A stretch of DNA of 64,000 bases from JBBIPA01 sp963820495. GTDB lineage: Bacteria > Chloroflexota > Dehalococcoidia > GIF9 > UBA5629. Shown in pieces: positions 28,300 through 37,318 of this stretch. The stretch spans positions 1-64,000 of the forward strand of contig CAWGAF010000002.1 of assembly GCA_963820495.1 (NCBI GenBank), given 5' to 3'. The translations under genes and the position numbers were made by a program. Position 1 is the stretch's first letter. Each line of letters opens with the position of its first letter. The notes under the pieces are model-generated. The model was not told where the DNA came from and did not search any database. It saw only the letters and a program-made list of their open reading frames with translations.

Positions 28300-28392
28300 A
28301 AATGAGCTAGCACAGCCCTGCTTATCAATGCTATAGTATATAGACTTTATTTCTTAGTCAGAATACACACAAATCAACAGGAAAAGATAAGA

Positions 28393-29838
28393 ATGAGCCG
28401 TTATCCCCTGATTGAGGAGATTTCTCTACCTTTAAGCCCACCAGACATATTTGAATTATTTCACCACGAGCCACAGAGTTCTTTTTTGGATAGTGGCATG
28501 GATCCCCAGCGTCTGGGCAGATATTCATTTATCGGCATCGACCCATTTCTGGTGATGAGAAGTCGTGGCAATGCCATAACCATTATGGGGAAGGATAAGC
28601 AGCAGGTTGAACAGGGCAATCCATTTGACGTCCTGGGCAGGTTACTAGAGACATATAGGCTTGATGCCCCCTCCCAGACGCTGGTTCCCTTTCTGGGTGG
28701 TGCTGTAGGTTACTTTAGCTATGACCTATGCCACTTTATAGAAAGTCTGCCCGCAACCGCTGTAGATGATCTTAAGCTTCCGGAAAGCTACTTCGCTTTT
28801 TATGATACTATCATTGCCTTTGATAACCTAAAGAACAAAACTTACATCGTCTCTACTGGTTTTCCTGAACTCGGGGAAACTCAGAGGCTGAAAAGGGCCC
28901 GATTGCGTCTTGAAGAAATGAAAAGAAGGCTGTATTTGCCGAAGGCAACTGCTTCAAGAAATAACTCTCAGAATATTAAAGAAAATACCGCGGCTTTACT
29001 CAAGTCTAACTTTACCCCAGCAGATTATATAAAAGCTGTGGCAAGAGCTAGAGAATATATCATCGCTGGCGATATCTTTCAGGTCAATCTGTCGCAACGT
29101 TTTGAGACTGATCTGACCGTGTCTCCTTATCAGCTTTACCAGCGTCTGAGGCAGATTAATCCAGCACCTTTTGCCAGTTACCTGAATTTCGATGGTATAA
29201 CTATTGTTGGAGCTTCTCCCGAAAGATTTCTTAAAGTCGCTGGTGATTCCGTGGAGACACGACCTATAAAGGGCACTAAGCCGCGTGGTAAGGATTCAGC
29301 TCAGGATTCTCTTTTAGCCCAAGAGTTGCTTGATAGCATTAAAGACAGGGCAGAGAATGTGATGATTGTTGACCTGGAGCGAAATGATATCGGCAGGGTG
29401 TGCCAATATGGCTCAGTAAAAGTAACCGAACTGGCGATACTTGAAACCTTCCCCACGGTGTTCCACTTAACCTCCACTGTTGTGGGCAGGCTACGTCCAG
29501 GCGTTAATCGCATTGATTTGCTCAAAGCTACTTTCCCCGGCGGTTCCATTACCGGTGCTCCCAAGGTACGGGCTATGGAGATTATCGATGAACTGGAACC
29601 TACCAGAAGAAGCGTTTATACCGGAGCTATTGGTTACCTGAGCTTCAGCAGTAATCTTGACCTCAATATCGTAATACGTACCTTCTTGATAAAGGGGGAT
29701 AAAGCTTATTTTCAGGTGGGTGGTGCCATTGTCTATGATTCCGAGCCAGAAGCTGAATACCAGGAAACTCTGGACAAGGCTAGGGCTCTGATTCAGGCGC
29801 TTCGCCTGGCACCTGTAGTAGCTGTGCAGACAAGATGA
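28393..29838 (+). CDS. pabB: Aminodeoxychorismate synthase component I
   Basis: A 481-residue chorismate-binding enzyme that, with PabA, makes 4-amino-4-deoxychorismate for folate. The key motif is PIKGT (291-295). Lysine here marks aminodeoxychorismate synthase; anthranilate synthases carry alanine (PIAGT). DIFQVNLSQRF, GASPERFL and GSITGAPK are further family motifs. Its stop overlaps the pabA start in ATGA and pabC follows, giving a complete p-aminobenzoate operon. A dual role in tryptophan synthesis cannot be excluded. Confidence 0.9.
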   Translation: MSRYPLIEEISLPLSPPDIFELFHHEPQSSFLDSGMDPQRLGRYSFIGIDPFLVMRSRGNAITIMGKDKQQVEQGNPFDVLGRLLETYRLDAPSQTLVPFLGGAVGYFSYDLCHFIESLPATAVDDLKLPESYFAFYDTIIAFDNLKNKTYIVSTGFPELGETQRLKRARLRLEEMKRRLYLPKATASRNNSQNIKENTAALLKSNFTPADYIKAVARAREYIIAGDIFQVNLSQRFETDLTVSPYQLYQRLRQINPAPFASYLNFDGITIVGASPERFLKVAGDSVETRPIKGTKPRGKDSAQDSLLAQELLDSIKDRAENVMIVDLERNDIGRVCQYGSVKVTELAILETFPTVFHLTSTVVGRLRPGVNRIDLLKATFPGGSITGAPKVRAMEIIDELEPTRRSVYTGAIGYLSFSSNLDLNIVIRTFLIKGDKAYFQVGGAIVYDSEPEAEYQETLDKARALIQALRLAPVVAVQTR

Positions 29839-30416
29839 TATTGGTTATTGATAACTATGACTCTTTTGTTTATAACCTGGCTCAATATCTGGGCGAATTA
29901 GGCTGGGAGCCGATAGTTTATCGTAACGACCAGATAAGTCTGGGTGAAATTGAGAAAGTTGGCCCCAGCCATATAGTTATCTCACCGGGTCCTAAAGCTC
30001 CTCTGGATGCAGGTATCTCCAATGACGTAATACGCCATTTCGGTGGCAGAATACCTATCCTTGGTGTTTGCCTGGGACATCAATGCATTGGTCATGTTTA
30101 TGGTGGCACTATTGATAAGGCTATAGTGCCAGTGCACGGTAAGACGTCTCTTATTCATCACGATGGTGAAGCTATGTATCAGGGTATATCGAATCCCTTC
30201 ACTGCAGCCCGTTATCATTCACTTGTTATTAGGAAAGACAACTTTCCTCCGTGCCTTAAAGTTACTGCCTGGACTGAGGAAGGAGAGATAATGGGGGTCA
30301 GACATAAAGAGTATGTGGTCGAAGGCATTCAGGTTCACCCCGAATCTATTCTTACTACCGTAGGTCATAATCTACTAGCCAATTTTCTCAATTACTCAGA
30401 AGCGGTCTGGCCATAG
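29835..30416 (+). CDS. pabA: Aminodeoxychorismate synthase glutaminase component
   Basis: A 193-residue class I glutamine amidotransferase that supplies ammonia to PabB. The start matches NYDSFVYNLAQYLG. The nucleophile loop is GVCLGHQ with C79, and the C-terminal His/Glu pair is in HPESILT. It overlaps pabB by four bases, which indicates translational coupling. PabA and TrpG are not separable by sequence alone; the PIKGT PabB and the pabC neighbour decide the name. Confidence 0.92.
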   Translation: MILVIDNYDSFVYNLAQYLGELGWEPIVYRNDQISLGEIEKVGPSHIVISPGPKAPLDAGISNDVIRHFGGRIPILGVCLGHQCIGHVYGGTIDKAIVPVHGKTSLIHHDGEAMYQGISNPFTAARYHSLVIRKDNFPPCLKVTAWTEEGEIMGVRHKEYVVEGIQVHPESILTTVGHNLLANFLNYSEAVWP

Positions 30417-30425
30417 GCTACACAA

Positions 30426-31304
30426 ATGAAAGATATTGTTTATCTCAACGGTGATTTGCTCCCACTATCTCAGGCTAAGATATCACCTTTAGACCATGGC
30501 TTCCTCTACGGCTACAGCCTTTTTGAAACTATGCGTGCTTATAACGGTGCTATCTTTCTATTAGAACGCCATCTAGCTAGGCTTTATGAAGCTGTAGAAA
30601 CTCTGGGAATGAGCCACAGACTGGCTTCCCATGACCTGGAAAAGGCTTGCTATAATGTTTTAAATGCCAACGAGCTAGCTGATGCTCGTATCAGGCTTAC
30701 TATTTCAGCCGGTAAAGGTGATATGCTCCCCAATCCTGATACCTGTAAAGGTATGACCGTTTTTATTGCGGCGCAAAAGCTGGTGATCTTATCGCCTGAA
30801 AACTATGAGAAAGGTTTCAGGGCAATAATATCATCCTCACGACGTAACAGCCAGTCGTCTATATCACAGCTTAAAACTGCCTGTTATCTGGAAAATATCT
30901 TGGCGAGGCAAGAAGCCAGAGCTGTTGGAGCTGATGAAGTTGTGATTCTAAACGAACGGGGGCTAGTAGCTGAAGGTAGCAGCAGCAACATTTTTTTAGT
31001 AAATAAACAAGTGCTATTTTCGCCATCCTTAGAATGTGGTGCACTTCCCGGGATTACCCGGGAAGTAGTGCTGGAACTGGCACAATCCCTGGGCATCGAG
31101 GCGATTGAGGCAGAGATAGAGTCAGAGAAACTTCTGCAGTCTGAGGAGGCTTTCTTTACCAATTCTATCGTTGAAATAATGCCGTTGACATACATTGGGG
31201 ATAGCCCAATTGGCTCTGGAAAAGCAGGCGTACTAACCCGAAGGCTTATGACAGCTTATAAAAAGCTGGTGGCTGATTATCAGCTTAAGAGAACAACTAG
31301 CTGA
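30426..31304 (+). CDS. pabC: 4-amino-4-deoxychorismate lyase
   Basis: A 292-residue fold-type IV PLP enzyme that splits aminodeoxychorismate into p-aminobenzoate and pyruvate. It has DHGFLYGYSLFETMR (about 22-36), the catalytic lysine K150 in SQLKTACYL, EGSSSNIFLV and PGITREVV. The fold is shared with IlvE and D-amino-acid transaminase; the pabB-pabA context supports PabC. The start lies nine bases after the pabA stop. Confidence 0.85.
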   Translation: MKDIVYLNGDLLPLSQAKISPLDHGFLYGYSLFETMRAYNGAIFLLERHLARLYEAVETLGMSHRLASHDLEKACYNVLNANELADARIRLTISAGKGDMLPNPDTCKGMTVFIAAQKLVILSPENYEKGFRAIISSSRRNSQSSISQLKTACYLENILARQEARAVGADEVVILNERGLVAEGSSSNIFLVNKQVLFSPSLECGALPGITREVVLELAQSLGIEAIEAEIESEKLLQSEEAFFTNSIVEIMPLTYIGDSPIGSGKAGVLTRRLMTAYKKLVADYQLKRTTS

Positions 31305-31332
31305 GATATTCTGGGAATAGCAAAAGAAATTA

Positions 31333-33153
31333 CTAGCTGAGTTTAAGCACACTCAGGAATGCTTCTTTGGGCACTTCTACGTGGCCTATATGTTTCATTT
31401 TTTTCTTGCCTTCTTTTTGCTTCTCCAGTAGTTTGCGCTTGCGAGTTATATCTCCACCATAGCATTTTGCCAGGACATCTTTGCGTTTGGCAGGTATATC
31501 GGCGCGGGCTACCACACGGCCTCCCACTGCTGCCTGTATGGGTACATTAAATAGCTGGCGGGGAATAGCCTCTTTAAGCTTGTGCACCATAGCTTTGCCC
31601 ACGTCATGTGCTTTGTCAGGAGAGACGATGCGACTGAAAGCGTCTACCACTACCTGGTTCACCAGCACATCGATCCTGACCAGTTTGGCTTCCCGGTAAC
31701 CAATAAACTCATAATCAAGAGAGGCATAACCCTGACTACGGCTTTTTAGCTGGTCGTAGAATGTGGTCAACATCGAACGGAGAGGCATATCATACTCAAG
31801 CTGCACCCGTTGTCCTAACTCACTAAGCGTCTTCGAATGTCCCAGGTACTCGGTGCGTTTATAGACACCGCTATATTCTGTAATTAGCTCCATCAACGGC
31901 CCTATGAACTTCGAGGGAGTGATGATTGACATGCTGACCCAGGGTTCTTCTAGCTTTGCGGTCTCCGTAGGCGGCGGTAGGTCAGTCGGGTTAATAACTG
32001 TCAACTTCTGACCGTTGGTTCTGGTAACAATGAAGCTAACCCCTGGTGCTGTGACTACTAAAGACAGGTTAAACTCTCGCTCCAGGCGTTCGAAAACAAT
32101 GTCCAGATGCAACAAGCCCAAAAATCCACAGCGGAAGCCATTGCCCAGGATGGGGCTGGACTCCGGTTCATACGAAAGCGAGGCATCATTAAGGCTAAGC
32201 CTTTCAATAGCCTCACGAAGTTCTTGATAATCATTGGCATCGGCGGGGTATATACCAGCAAATACCATTGGCTTCGCTGGACGGTATCCGATGAGGGACT
32301 TTGTGGCTCCGTTAGAAACAATGGTCACAGTGTCCCCAACAGGGCATTCACCTACATATTTCAGTCCAGTAGCGATGTAGCCCACTTCGCCTGCTGCCAA
32401 ACTTTCTACGGGGTGGGGGTGTGGGGAAAAATAGCCAACTTCGAGCGCCTCTATTTCAGTGCCCTGCCCCATCAGGCGAAGCTTGCTCCCTTTAGAGATT
32501 TGACCGTCAACTACCCGGAGATAGGCGATAACGCCTTTATAGGAATCGTAGTGTGAATCAAATATCAATGCCCGAAGGGGTAGTCTGGCATTGCCCTTTG
32601 GGGGTGGTATACGTTTAACTATCTCCTCAAGCACCCGGGGTACACCCTGACCGGTCTTGGCACTTATGGAAAGTACCGTATCCGGGCTGTATCCCAGCAC
32701 AGTTTTAATCTCTTCGAGGACATGTTCAGGTTCGCCCGCTGGCAAATCGATCTTATTCAGAACAGGTATGATTTCCAGGTTATACTCCATAGCCAGGTAC
32801 ACATTTGCCAGTGTTTGGGCTTGTATTCCCTGTGTTACGTCTATAACCAGTAATGCTCCTTCGCAGGCAGCGATGGTGCGTGACACCTCGTAGGAGAAAT
32901 CTACATGTCCCGGCGTATCGATGAGGTTGAGGCGGTAATTTTTGCCATCGCTAGCCTGGTAATCAAGTCGAATAGCTTTAGCTTTGATAGTGATGCCACG
33001 CTCTCGTTCCAGGGCCATGCTATCCAACACCTGTTCCACTATCTCATCTTTGCTCATGGCACCGGTTAGTTCAATAAGTCGATCAGCCAGTGTGGACTTG
33101 CCATGGTCTATATGAGCGATGATGCAGAAATTTCTGATCATAGACTGATCCAT
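31333..33153 (-). CDS. lepA: Elongation factor 4 (LepA)
   Basis: A 606-residue translational GTPase. The G domain has AHIDHGKSTL (P-loop), DTPGHVDFSYEV and NKIDLPA. The LepA-specific C-terminal domain with AVGGRVVARADIPAKRKDVLAKCYGG-type sequence (about 530-560) and a lysine-rich end is complete. LepA back-translocates or assists biogenesis of ribosomes under stress. It is convergent with pabC and is followed by hemW in the upstream direction. Confidence 0.97.
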   Translation of the reverse strand: MDQSMIRNFCIIAHIDHGKSTLADRLIELTGAMSKDEIVEQVLDSMALERERGITIKAKAIRLDYQASDGKNYRLNLIDTPGHVDFSYEVSRTIAACEGALLVIDVTQGIQAQTLANVYLAMEYNLEIIPVLNKIDLPAGEPEHVLEEIKTVLGYSPDTVLSISAKTGQGVPRVLEEIVKRIPPPKGNARLPLRALIFDSHYDSYKGVIAYLRVVDGQISKGSKLRLMGQGTEIEALEVGYFSPHPHPVESLAAGEVGYIATGLKYVGECPVGDTVTIVSNGATKSLIGYRPAKPMVFAGIYPADANDYQELREAIERLSLNDASLSYEPESSPILGNGFRCGFLGLLHLDIVFERLEREFNLSLVVTAPGVSFIVTRTNGQKLTVINPTDLPPPTETAKLEEPWVSMSIITPSKFIGPLMELITEYSGVYKRTEYLGHSKTLSELGQRVQLEYDMPLRSMLTTFYDQLKSRSQGYASLDYEFIGYREAKLVRIDVLVNQVVVDAFSRIVSPDKAHDVGKAMVHKLKEAIPRQLFNVPIQAAVGGRVVARADIPAKRKDVLAKCYGGDITRKRKLLEKQKEGKKKMKHIGHVEVPKEAFLSVLKLS

Positions 33154-33233
33154 AATTCTTAATATGTCTCCTAAGTCTTTTTAATCGGGCTTCTATCCTT
33201 ATTAATAAACCTATAAGCAAATGTCTATACACG

Positions 33234-34391
33234 CTAAACCGGCAAGAATTGCCAGAAGACCTCGTTTCCCAGCAGCCTGCCGCGACGTGTCAGGCGGATA
33301 TGTCCATCGGTGCACTCCAGAAGCCCCAAACCAGTTAGATTATCAACTTGACTATGGTATTGATTTAGTAAGTCAACGCCAAAACGGCCACGAATATCAT
33401 CAAGGCATATTCCCCAGCTCAGCCTCAGTCCTAGAATAACTGCCTCAGCAAGTTGCAACTTCGGCTCAATCTCCTCATCCCAATCTGTCACCCGTTGTAT
33501 ATCGCTGGAAAAAGTGCTCAGATATTTATCCAGGTCTGTGGTATTGGCGAAGCGATGGTTGTTTAAATAAGAGTGAGCAGCTACACCTATTCCCAAGTAG
33601 GGTGAGCCTTGCCAGTAAACCAGGTTGTGTTGGCACTGGTATCCTTCCTTTGCCCAGTTCGATATTTCGTAATGCTGATAGCCGTGGGCTGCTAGCAAGT
33701 CCTCTGCCAGTTCGTATTGCTCAGCAGCGATATCGGGGTTGATAGCAGGCAATTCCCCGCGCTCGACTGCACGATGCATAGGTTCATCACCATCAAGGGT
33801 AAGGGGATAGAGTGACAGGTGCTCGGGCATCAGTCCTATTGCCTTGGCAAGGGTATCTTGCCATTTGGATAGGGTTTGTCGTGGTATGCCGTAAATTAAA
33901 TCTATATTCAGATTGGTAAAGCCAGAGCTCCGAGCCAAACTCACTGTCTCCCTTGCCTCTGCTGCCGTGTGAATACGCCCCAATAGCGTAAGCTCATTAT
34001 CATCCAGGCTCTGTATACCCAGGCTCAAGCGATTGATGCTCAGTTTCCTGATAGTTGCCAAATATGGCGCATTAACAGTGCCCGGGTTTGCCTCTATGGT
34101 TACCTCTGCTGCTTTGCCTACTGTGGCGACCGAACGAATAGTGGATAAAATATCTTCTACCTGCTCGGCAGAAAGCAGGCTGGGCGTACCACCGCCAAAG
34201 TAGACGGTGTGTATACGCTTGCCAGCGGCACCCAGAGCTAGCTCCTTCTTAAGTGCACTTACATAGGCAGGGATATCAGTATCACGACGCTGGTATGACA
34301 CAAAGGAACAGTAGTTACATTTGCGGCGGCAGAAGGGAAAATGGATATAGAGCGCAATGTTTTGGTTGGTCATACCTGGCTTTTGCATCAT
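33234..34391 (-). CDS. hemW: HemW-type radical SAM heme chaperone
   Basis: A 385-residue radical SAM protein of the HemN/HemW group. The cluster motif CRRKCNYC (C21, C25, C28) lacks the cysteine-rich N-terminal extension of oxygen-independent coproporphyrinogen oxidase, and the length fits HemW, a heme-binding protein. VYFGGGTPSLL and LSINRLSLGIQSLDD are family motifs. The start may be M1 (34391) or M7 (34373); ribosome sites are poor for both. Its promoter (TATAAT at 34424-34429) diverges from the mod operon. Confidence 0.88.
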   Translation of the reverse strand: MMQKPGMTNQNIALYIHFPFCRRKCNYCSFVSYQRRDTDIPAYVSALKKELALGAAGKRIHTVYFGGGTPSLLSAEQVEDILSTIRSVATVGKAAEVTIEANPGTVNAPYLATIRKLSINRLSLGIQSLDDNELTLLGRIHTAAEARETVSLARSSGFTNLNIDLIYGIPRQTLSKWQDTLAKAIGLMPEHLSLYPLTLDGDEPMHRAVERGELPAINPDIAAEQYELAEDLLAAHGYQHYEISNWAKEGYQCQHNLVYWQGSPYLGIGVAAHSYLNNHRFANTTDLDKYLSTFSSDIQRVTDWDEEIEPKLQLAEAVILGLRLSWGICLDDIRGRFGVDLLNQYHSQVDNLTGLGLLECTDGHIRLTRRGRLLGNEVFWQFLPV

Positions 34392-34488
34392 TTTATATTC
34401 TTTTAATCAAAAAGCAGTTTTCAATTATAGCAAATATAGCACCACTTCAAAATTAGGATTCTTCTTTAAAACTTTGTCTAACCCTATA

Positions 34489-34518
34489 TTGACAATGATA
34501 TAGCGTCTATGCTAGCAT
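34489..34518 (+). promoter_or_regulatory. Promoter of the mod operon
   Basis: Consensus TTGACA (34489-34494), an 18-base spacer and an extended -10, TGCTAGCAT (34510-34518). Transcription would begin near 34525, exactly at the 5' arm of the riboswitch P1 helix. Confidence 0.6.
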
Positions 34519-34525
34519 AGCTCAG

Positions 34526-34636
34526 TTTCTCCAGAGCTGTTACACCTAAAGATCAGTCCATGGTGAACAGCCGGAAGATAAAAATCTCGACGGCATCGCT
34601 GGAAACGGCGTTGCTTCCCTAAAGGAAAAGGAGAGA
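34526..34636 (+). ncRNA. Probable molybdenum-cofactor (Moco/Tuco) riboswitch
   Basis: A structured leader closed by a long-range helix: TTTCTCC (34526-34532) pairs with GGAGAGA (34630-34636). Inside are a CACC/GGTG helix (34543-34546, 34562-34565), a hairpin with GCCG/CGGC and AGAT/ATCT arms (34570-34594), a CGCTG-GAAA-CGGCG hairpin with a GNRA tetraloop (34597-34610), and TTCC/GGAA (34615-34627). The closing helix, the GAAA tetraloop and the purine-rich end resemble the Moco RNA motif. It sits directly before a molybdate/tungstate transporter operon and is followed by a terminator. The class name is from memory of the motif, not a model search. Confidence 0.75.
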
Positions 34637-34658
34637 GATGGTAATCAGACTTTTCTAC

Positions 34659-34694
34659 AATAGCGTGCCTTGTATCAGAGGACGCTATTTTTTT
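34659..34694 (+). terminator. Intrinsic terminator of the riboswitch expression platform
   Basis: AATAGCGT (34659-34666) and ACGCTATT (34682-34689) form a perfect 8-bp stem with a 15-base loop, running into seven T residues at 34688-34694. It lies 165 bases before modA and just after the riboswitch, so ligand-controlled transcription attenuation is likely. Confidence 0.85.
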
Positions 34695-34858
34695 CCTCGC
34701 CTGGTCACATTCCCTTCTTTTCCATTAGCGGCGTTAACCAGACTAAATAATACATTCAAATATAACGCGCAATATATTTGGAAAGGAGAGGGGAATATGA
34801 CAGGCTAAAACTCTGTCCCAAGTGTTTTTCAATCAACATTACTAATTGGAGGGTATAA

Positions 34859-35701
34859 ATGAAAAAGAAGTCCATCTCAATCATTCTGATAACATTAATT
34901 TGTATAGCATTACTGATTTCAACAAATGGTTGTAGCACTTCAGAACCACCATCTTCTTCACCTGCATATGCCAAGGAATTATTAGTTTTCGCCGCTGCTG
35001 GAACGAAGCCGGCTATCGATGAGGCTTCTAAATTGTTCGAGCAAAAATATGGGACCCAAATCACAGTCAATTACGGCGGAGGTGGTGAAGTTCTCTCCAG
35101 CATGGTTATAGCTAAAAAGGGTGACATCTACATTGCACCCGAGCAAAGATTCATGAATAACGCTAAAAAACAAGGCGCGGTTGATGCTAATTCCACAATA
35201 AACACTCTTGCTTATATGATACCGGTGATCGGAGTAAAGAAAGGCAATCCTAAGAACATACAATCCCTTGCTGATCTAGCTAAACCGGGCATTAAGGTAG
35301 TCATGGGTAATCCTGAGACTACAGCACTGGGTGATCTGGTTCCACAAATGTTGCAAAAAGCCGGTCTGTATGATGCGGTGAAGCAGAATATCGTGACCAA
35401 TGCACCGCAGGTGACAGCCATAATCACCATGTTGAAAATGAACCAGGTAGATGCAGGTGTCATCTGGCATTATTTTGGAACAACAGCCTCGAATGACGTT
35501 GACATCATCTGGATACCCAAAGAATATGTAACCGGTGTAGGAGAGATACTGGCTGCAGTTTCAACTTATAGTCAGGAGGCAAAAACAGCACAGAAATTCA
35601 TCGACTTGCTCGTCTCCTCAGAAGGCAAAGAGATATTCAAGAAAAATGGTTACATTGTTGACTGTGAAGAAGCCAATAAATACTGGCTGGCAACCCAATA
35701 A
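34859..35701 (+). CDS. modA: Molybdate/tungstate ABC transporter substrate-binding lipoprotein
   Basis: A 280-residue extracytoplasmic solute-binding protein. The signal peptide ends in a lipobox with C25 in STNGC. The mature start LLVFAAAGTKPAI and NYGGGGEVLSSM (about 74-85) match ModA-type oxyanion-binding proteins. GGAGG precedes the ATG. Lgt at 5.5 kb would lipidate it. The riboswitch-terminator leader upstream supports molybdate or tungstate as the ligand; which of the two cannot be told. Confidence 0.88.
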   Translation: MKKKSISIILITLICIALLISTNGCSTSEPPSSSPAYAKELLVFAAAGTKPAIDEASKLFEQKYGTQITVNYGGGGEVLSSMVIAKKGDIYIAPEQRFMNNAKKQGAVDANSTINTLAYMIPVIGVKKGNPKNIQSLADLAKPGIKVVMGNPETTALGDLVPQMLQKAGLYDAVKQNIVTNAPQVTAIITMLKMNQVDAGVIWHYFGTTASNDVDIIWIPKEYVTGVGEILAAVSTYSQEAKTAQKFIDLLVSSEGKEIFKKNGYIVDCEEANKYWLATQ

Positions 35702-35722
35702 AATCAAATTTGCAGGTGAATC

Positions 35723-36532
35723 ATGTTTAAGGGTCTTAGGGGCGCTGTTGGAGATAGGATATTTCGCGGAGCAACCGTCAGCGCCCTTGCCGTATTAACT
35801 GTTTTCTTTGTCGGCATCATTATTTCTTTGCTAACCTATACTGATTGGGGTAATGTTTTATCCGCTATCCGATCACAAGAAATACTTTTTGCGGTTGGTT
35901 TAAGTTTGATTACGGCTACCATATCCACTACTATCTCGATTGCAATTGCAATACCAGTAGCCTATGCTATCTCAAAGAATGATTTTTGGGGAAAAAGCTT
36001 CATCGATAGCCTCTTGGACTTGCCCATAGTTGTTTCGCCTATCGCTCTGGGAGCTGCCTTGCTGGTCTTCTTTAGCACTCCGCTAGGATCAGCTATCAAT
36101 GACCACTTTATTATGTTTGTTTTCTCAGCTTCGGGAATAGTGCTGGCCCAGTTTACCGTTGTTGTTGCCCTGGCAATACGTTTACTGAAATCCACTTTTG
36201 ATGGCATAGATATTCGCTATGAACAGGTGGGTAGGACGTTAGGCTGTAGCAAACCGGAAGCATTTTTCAGAATCACCGTACCATTGGTAAAAACAGGAAT
36301 TATCGCTGCTTGTATACTCACCTGGGCAAGAGCAGTGGGCGAATTTGGAGCCTCGGTTACCCTGGCCGGAGCTATGGCCATGAAGACGGAAACTTTACCC
36401 ATAGCCATATCACTTAACCTGGCCAATGCTGATATAGGGAAGGCCATTGCCATTATCTTTATACTCATCATTATTGCCATAATTGCGCTGCTGGCTATCA
36501 GGAAGATTACCGGTAAAAGGTTTGCTTTATGA
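35723..36532 (+). CDS. modB: Molybdate/tungstate ABC transporter permease
   Basis: A 269-residue inner-membrane permease with about six transmembrane helices. The cytoplasmic EAA-like loop (GRTLGCSKPEAFFRITVPL, about 172-190) contacts the ATPase. VGEFGASVTLAGAM (about 210-223) is typical of ModB/WtpB. It follows modA by 21 bases with AGGTGA before the ATG. The expected modC ATPase is not encoded next; a DUF364 gene follows instead. Confidence 0.9.
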   Translation: MFKGLRGAVGDRIFRGATVSALAVLTVFFVGIIISLLTYTDWGNVLSAIRSQEILFAVGLSLITATISTTISIAIAIPVAYAISKNDFWGKSFIDSLLDLPIVVSPIALGAALLVFFSTPLGSAINDHFIMFVFSASGIVLAQFTVVVALAIRLLKSTFDGIDIRYEQVGRTLGCSKPEAFFRITVPLVKTGIIAACILTWARAVGEFGASVTLAGAMAMKTETLPIAISLNLANADIGKAIAIIFILIIIAIIALLAIRKITGKRFAL

Positions 36533-36589
36533 TCAGGAAACAAAACATTCTTAGATAAGCCAGGCATTCAAAAGAAGGAGATTTTAGAG

Positions 36590-37312
36590 ATGAGAATATA
36601 TGATACATTACGAAAGTATTTCATTGGTTTAGTAAAAGAAAACCACCTTGAAGCGCAAGATGTTATTGTTCGTGCGAAGCCCCTTACTCCGGAGGAGGCT
36701 ATAGGTAACCCGGAAGACAAAGATTATCCGCTAATTGTTGGACGCGAACGGATGATGCAAGCGGAACTCAGGAATACCTGTGGGCAGGCTTATACGGATA
36801 TGTATGGTAATTTTTCTGGCAAATTGATCGAGATTGCCGAAATGGAATTAAAGAATAACTTCCGTCGGGCAATTTTCATATCCAGTTTAAATGCTCTAAT
36901 GCGGTATCTCGGCTTTATCGATAAAACCATGCATTGCAAAGATAACGAACCTAGGGAATGCAGCTCCAGATTAGTCGAATATGTAGCCAAGAAATATGGA
37001 TATCCAAAGATAGCTATGGTGGGTTTACAGCCACGCATTGTCGAGTCTTTAGCTAAGAGCTTCGACATTAAAGTAACTGATATGGACTATGGTAATATAA
37101 ATGCAGAAAAATTTGGGGTAATTATCCAAAGCCCCCAAAAAACCAAAGAACATTTAGATTGGTGCGATATTGCCATTGTCACCGGGAGTACCATAGTAAA
37201 TGAAACTGTTACAGATTTTCTAATTAATAAACCGGTAATCTTCTACGGAATAACAATTTCAGGGGCGGCTAAAGTATTAGGCTTGGAAAATTATTGCTAT
37301 TGTGCAAAATGA
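36590..37312 (+). CDS. DUF364 putative heavy-metal chelation protein
   Basis: A 240-residue protein of the DUF364 family, described as a putative heavy-metal chelation domain with a Rossmann-like fold. The N-terminal DUF4213-like part covers about 1-95, and the C-terminal part (about 135-240) has KIAMVGLQPRIVE, VTDMDYGNIN, VTGSTIVNETV and ITISGAAKVLGL. AAGGAG precedes the ATG. DUF364 genes occur beside Mo/W transporters in anaerobes, so a role in metal-oxyanion handling is likely but unproven. The transposase remnant begins only six bases after its stop. Confidence 0.82.
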   Translation: MRIYDTLRKYFIGLVKENHLEAQDVIVRAKPLTPEEAIGNPEDKDYPLIVGRERMMQAELRNTCGQAYTDMYGNFSGKLIEIAEMELKNNFRRAIFISSLNALMRYLGFIDKTMHCKDNEPRECSSRLVEYVAKKYGYPKIAMVGLQPRIVESLAKSFDIKVTDMDYGNINAEKFGVIIQSPQKTKEHLDWCDIAIVTGSTIVNETVTDFLINKPVIFYGITISGAAKVLGLENYCYCAK

Positions 37313-37318
37313 ACTGAA

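Noticed and set aside
31293..31342. ACTAGCTGAG repeated at the ends of pabC and lepA
   Set aside because: Two copies of ten bases at a convergent junction, each part of normal 3' codons; likely chance.
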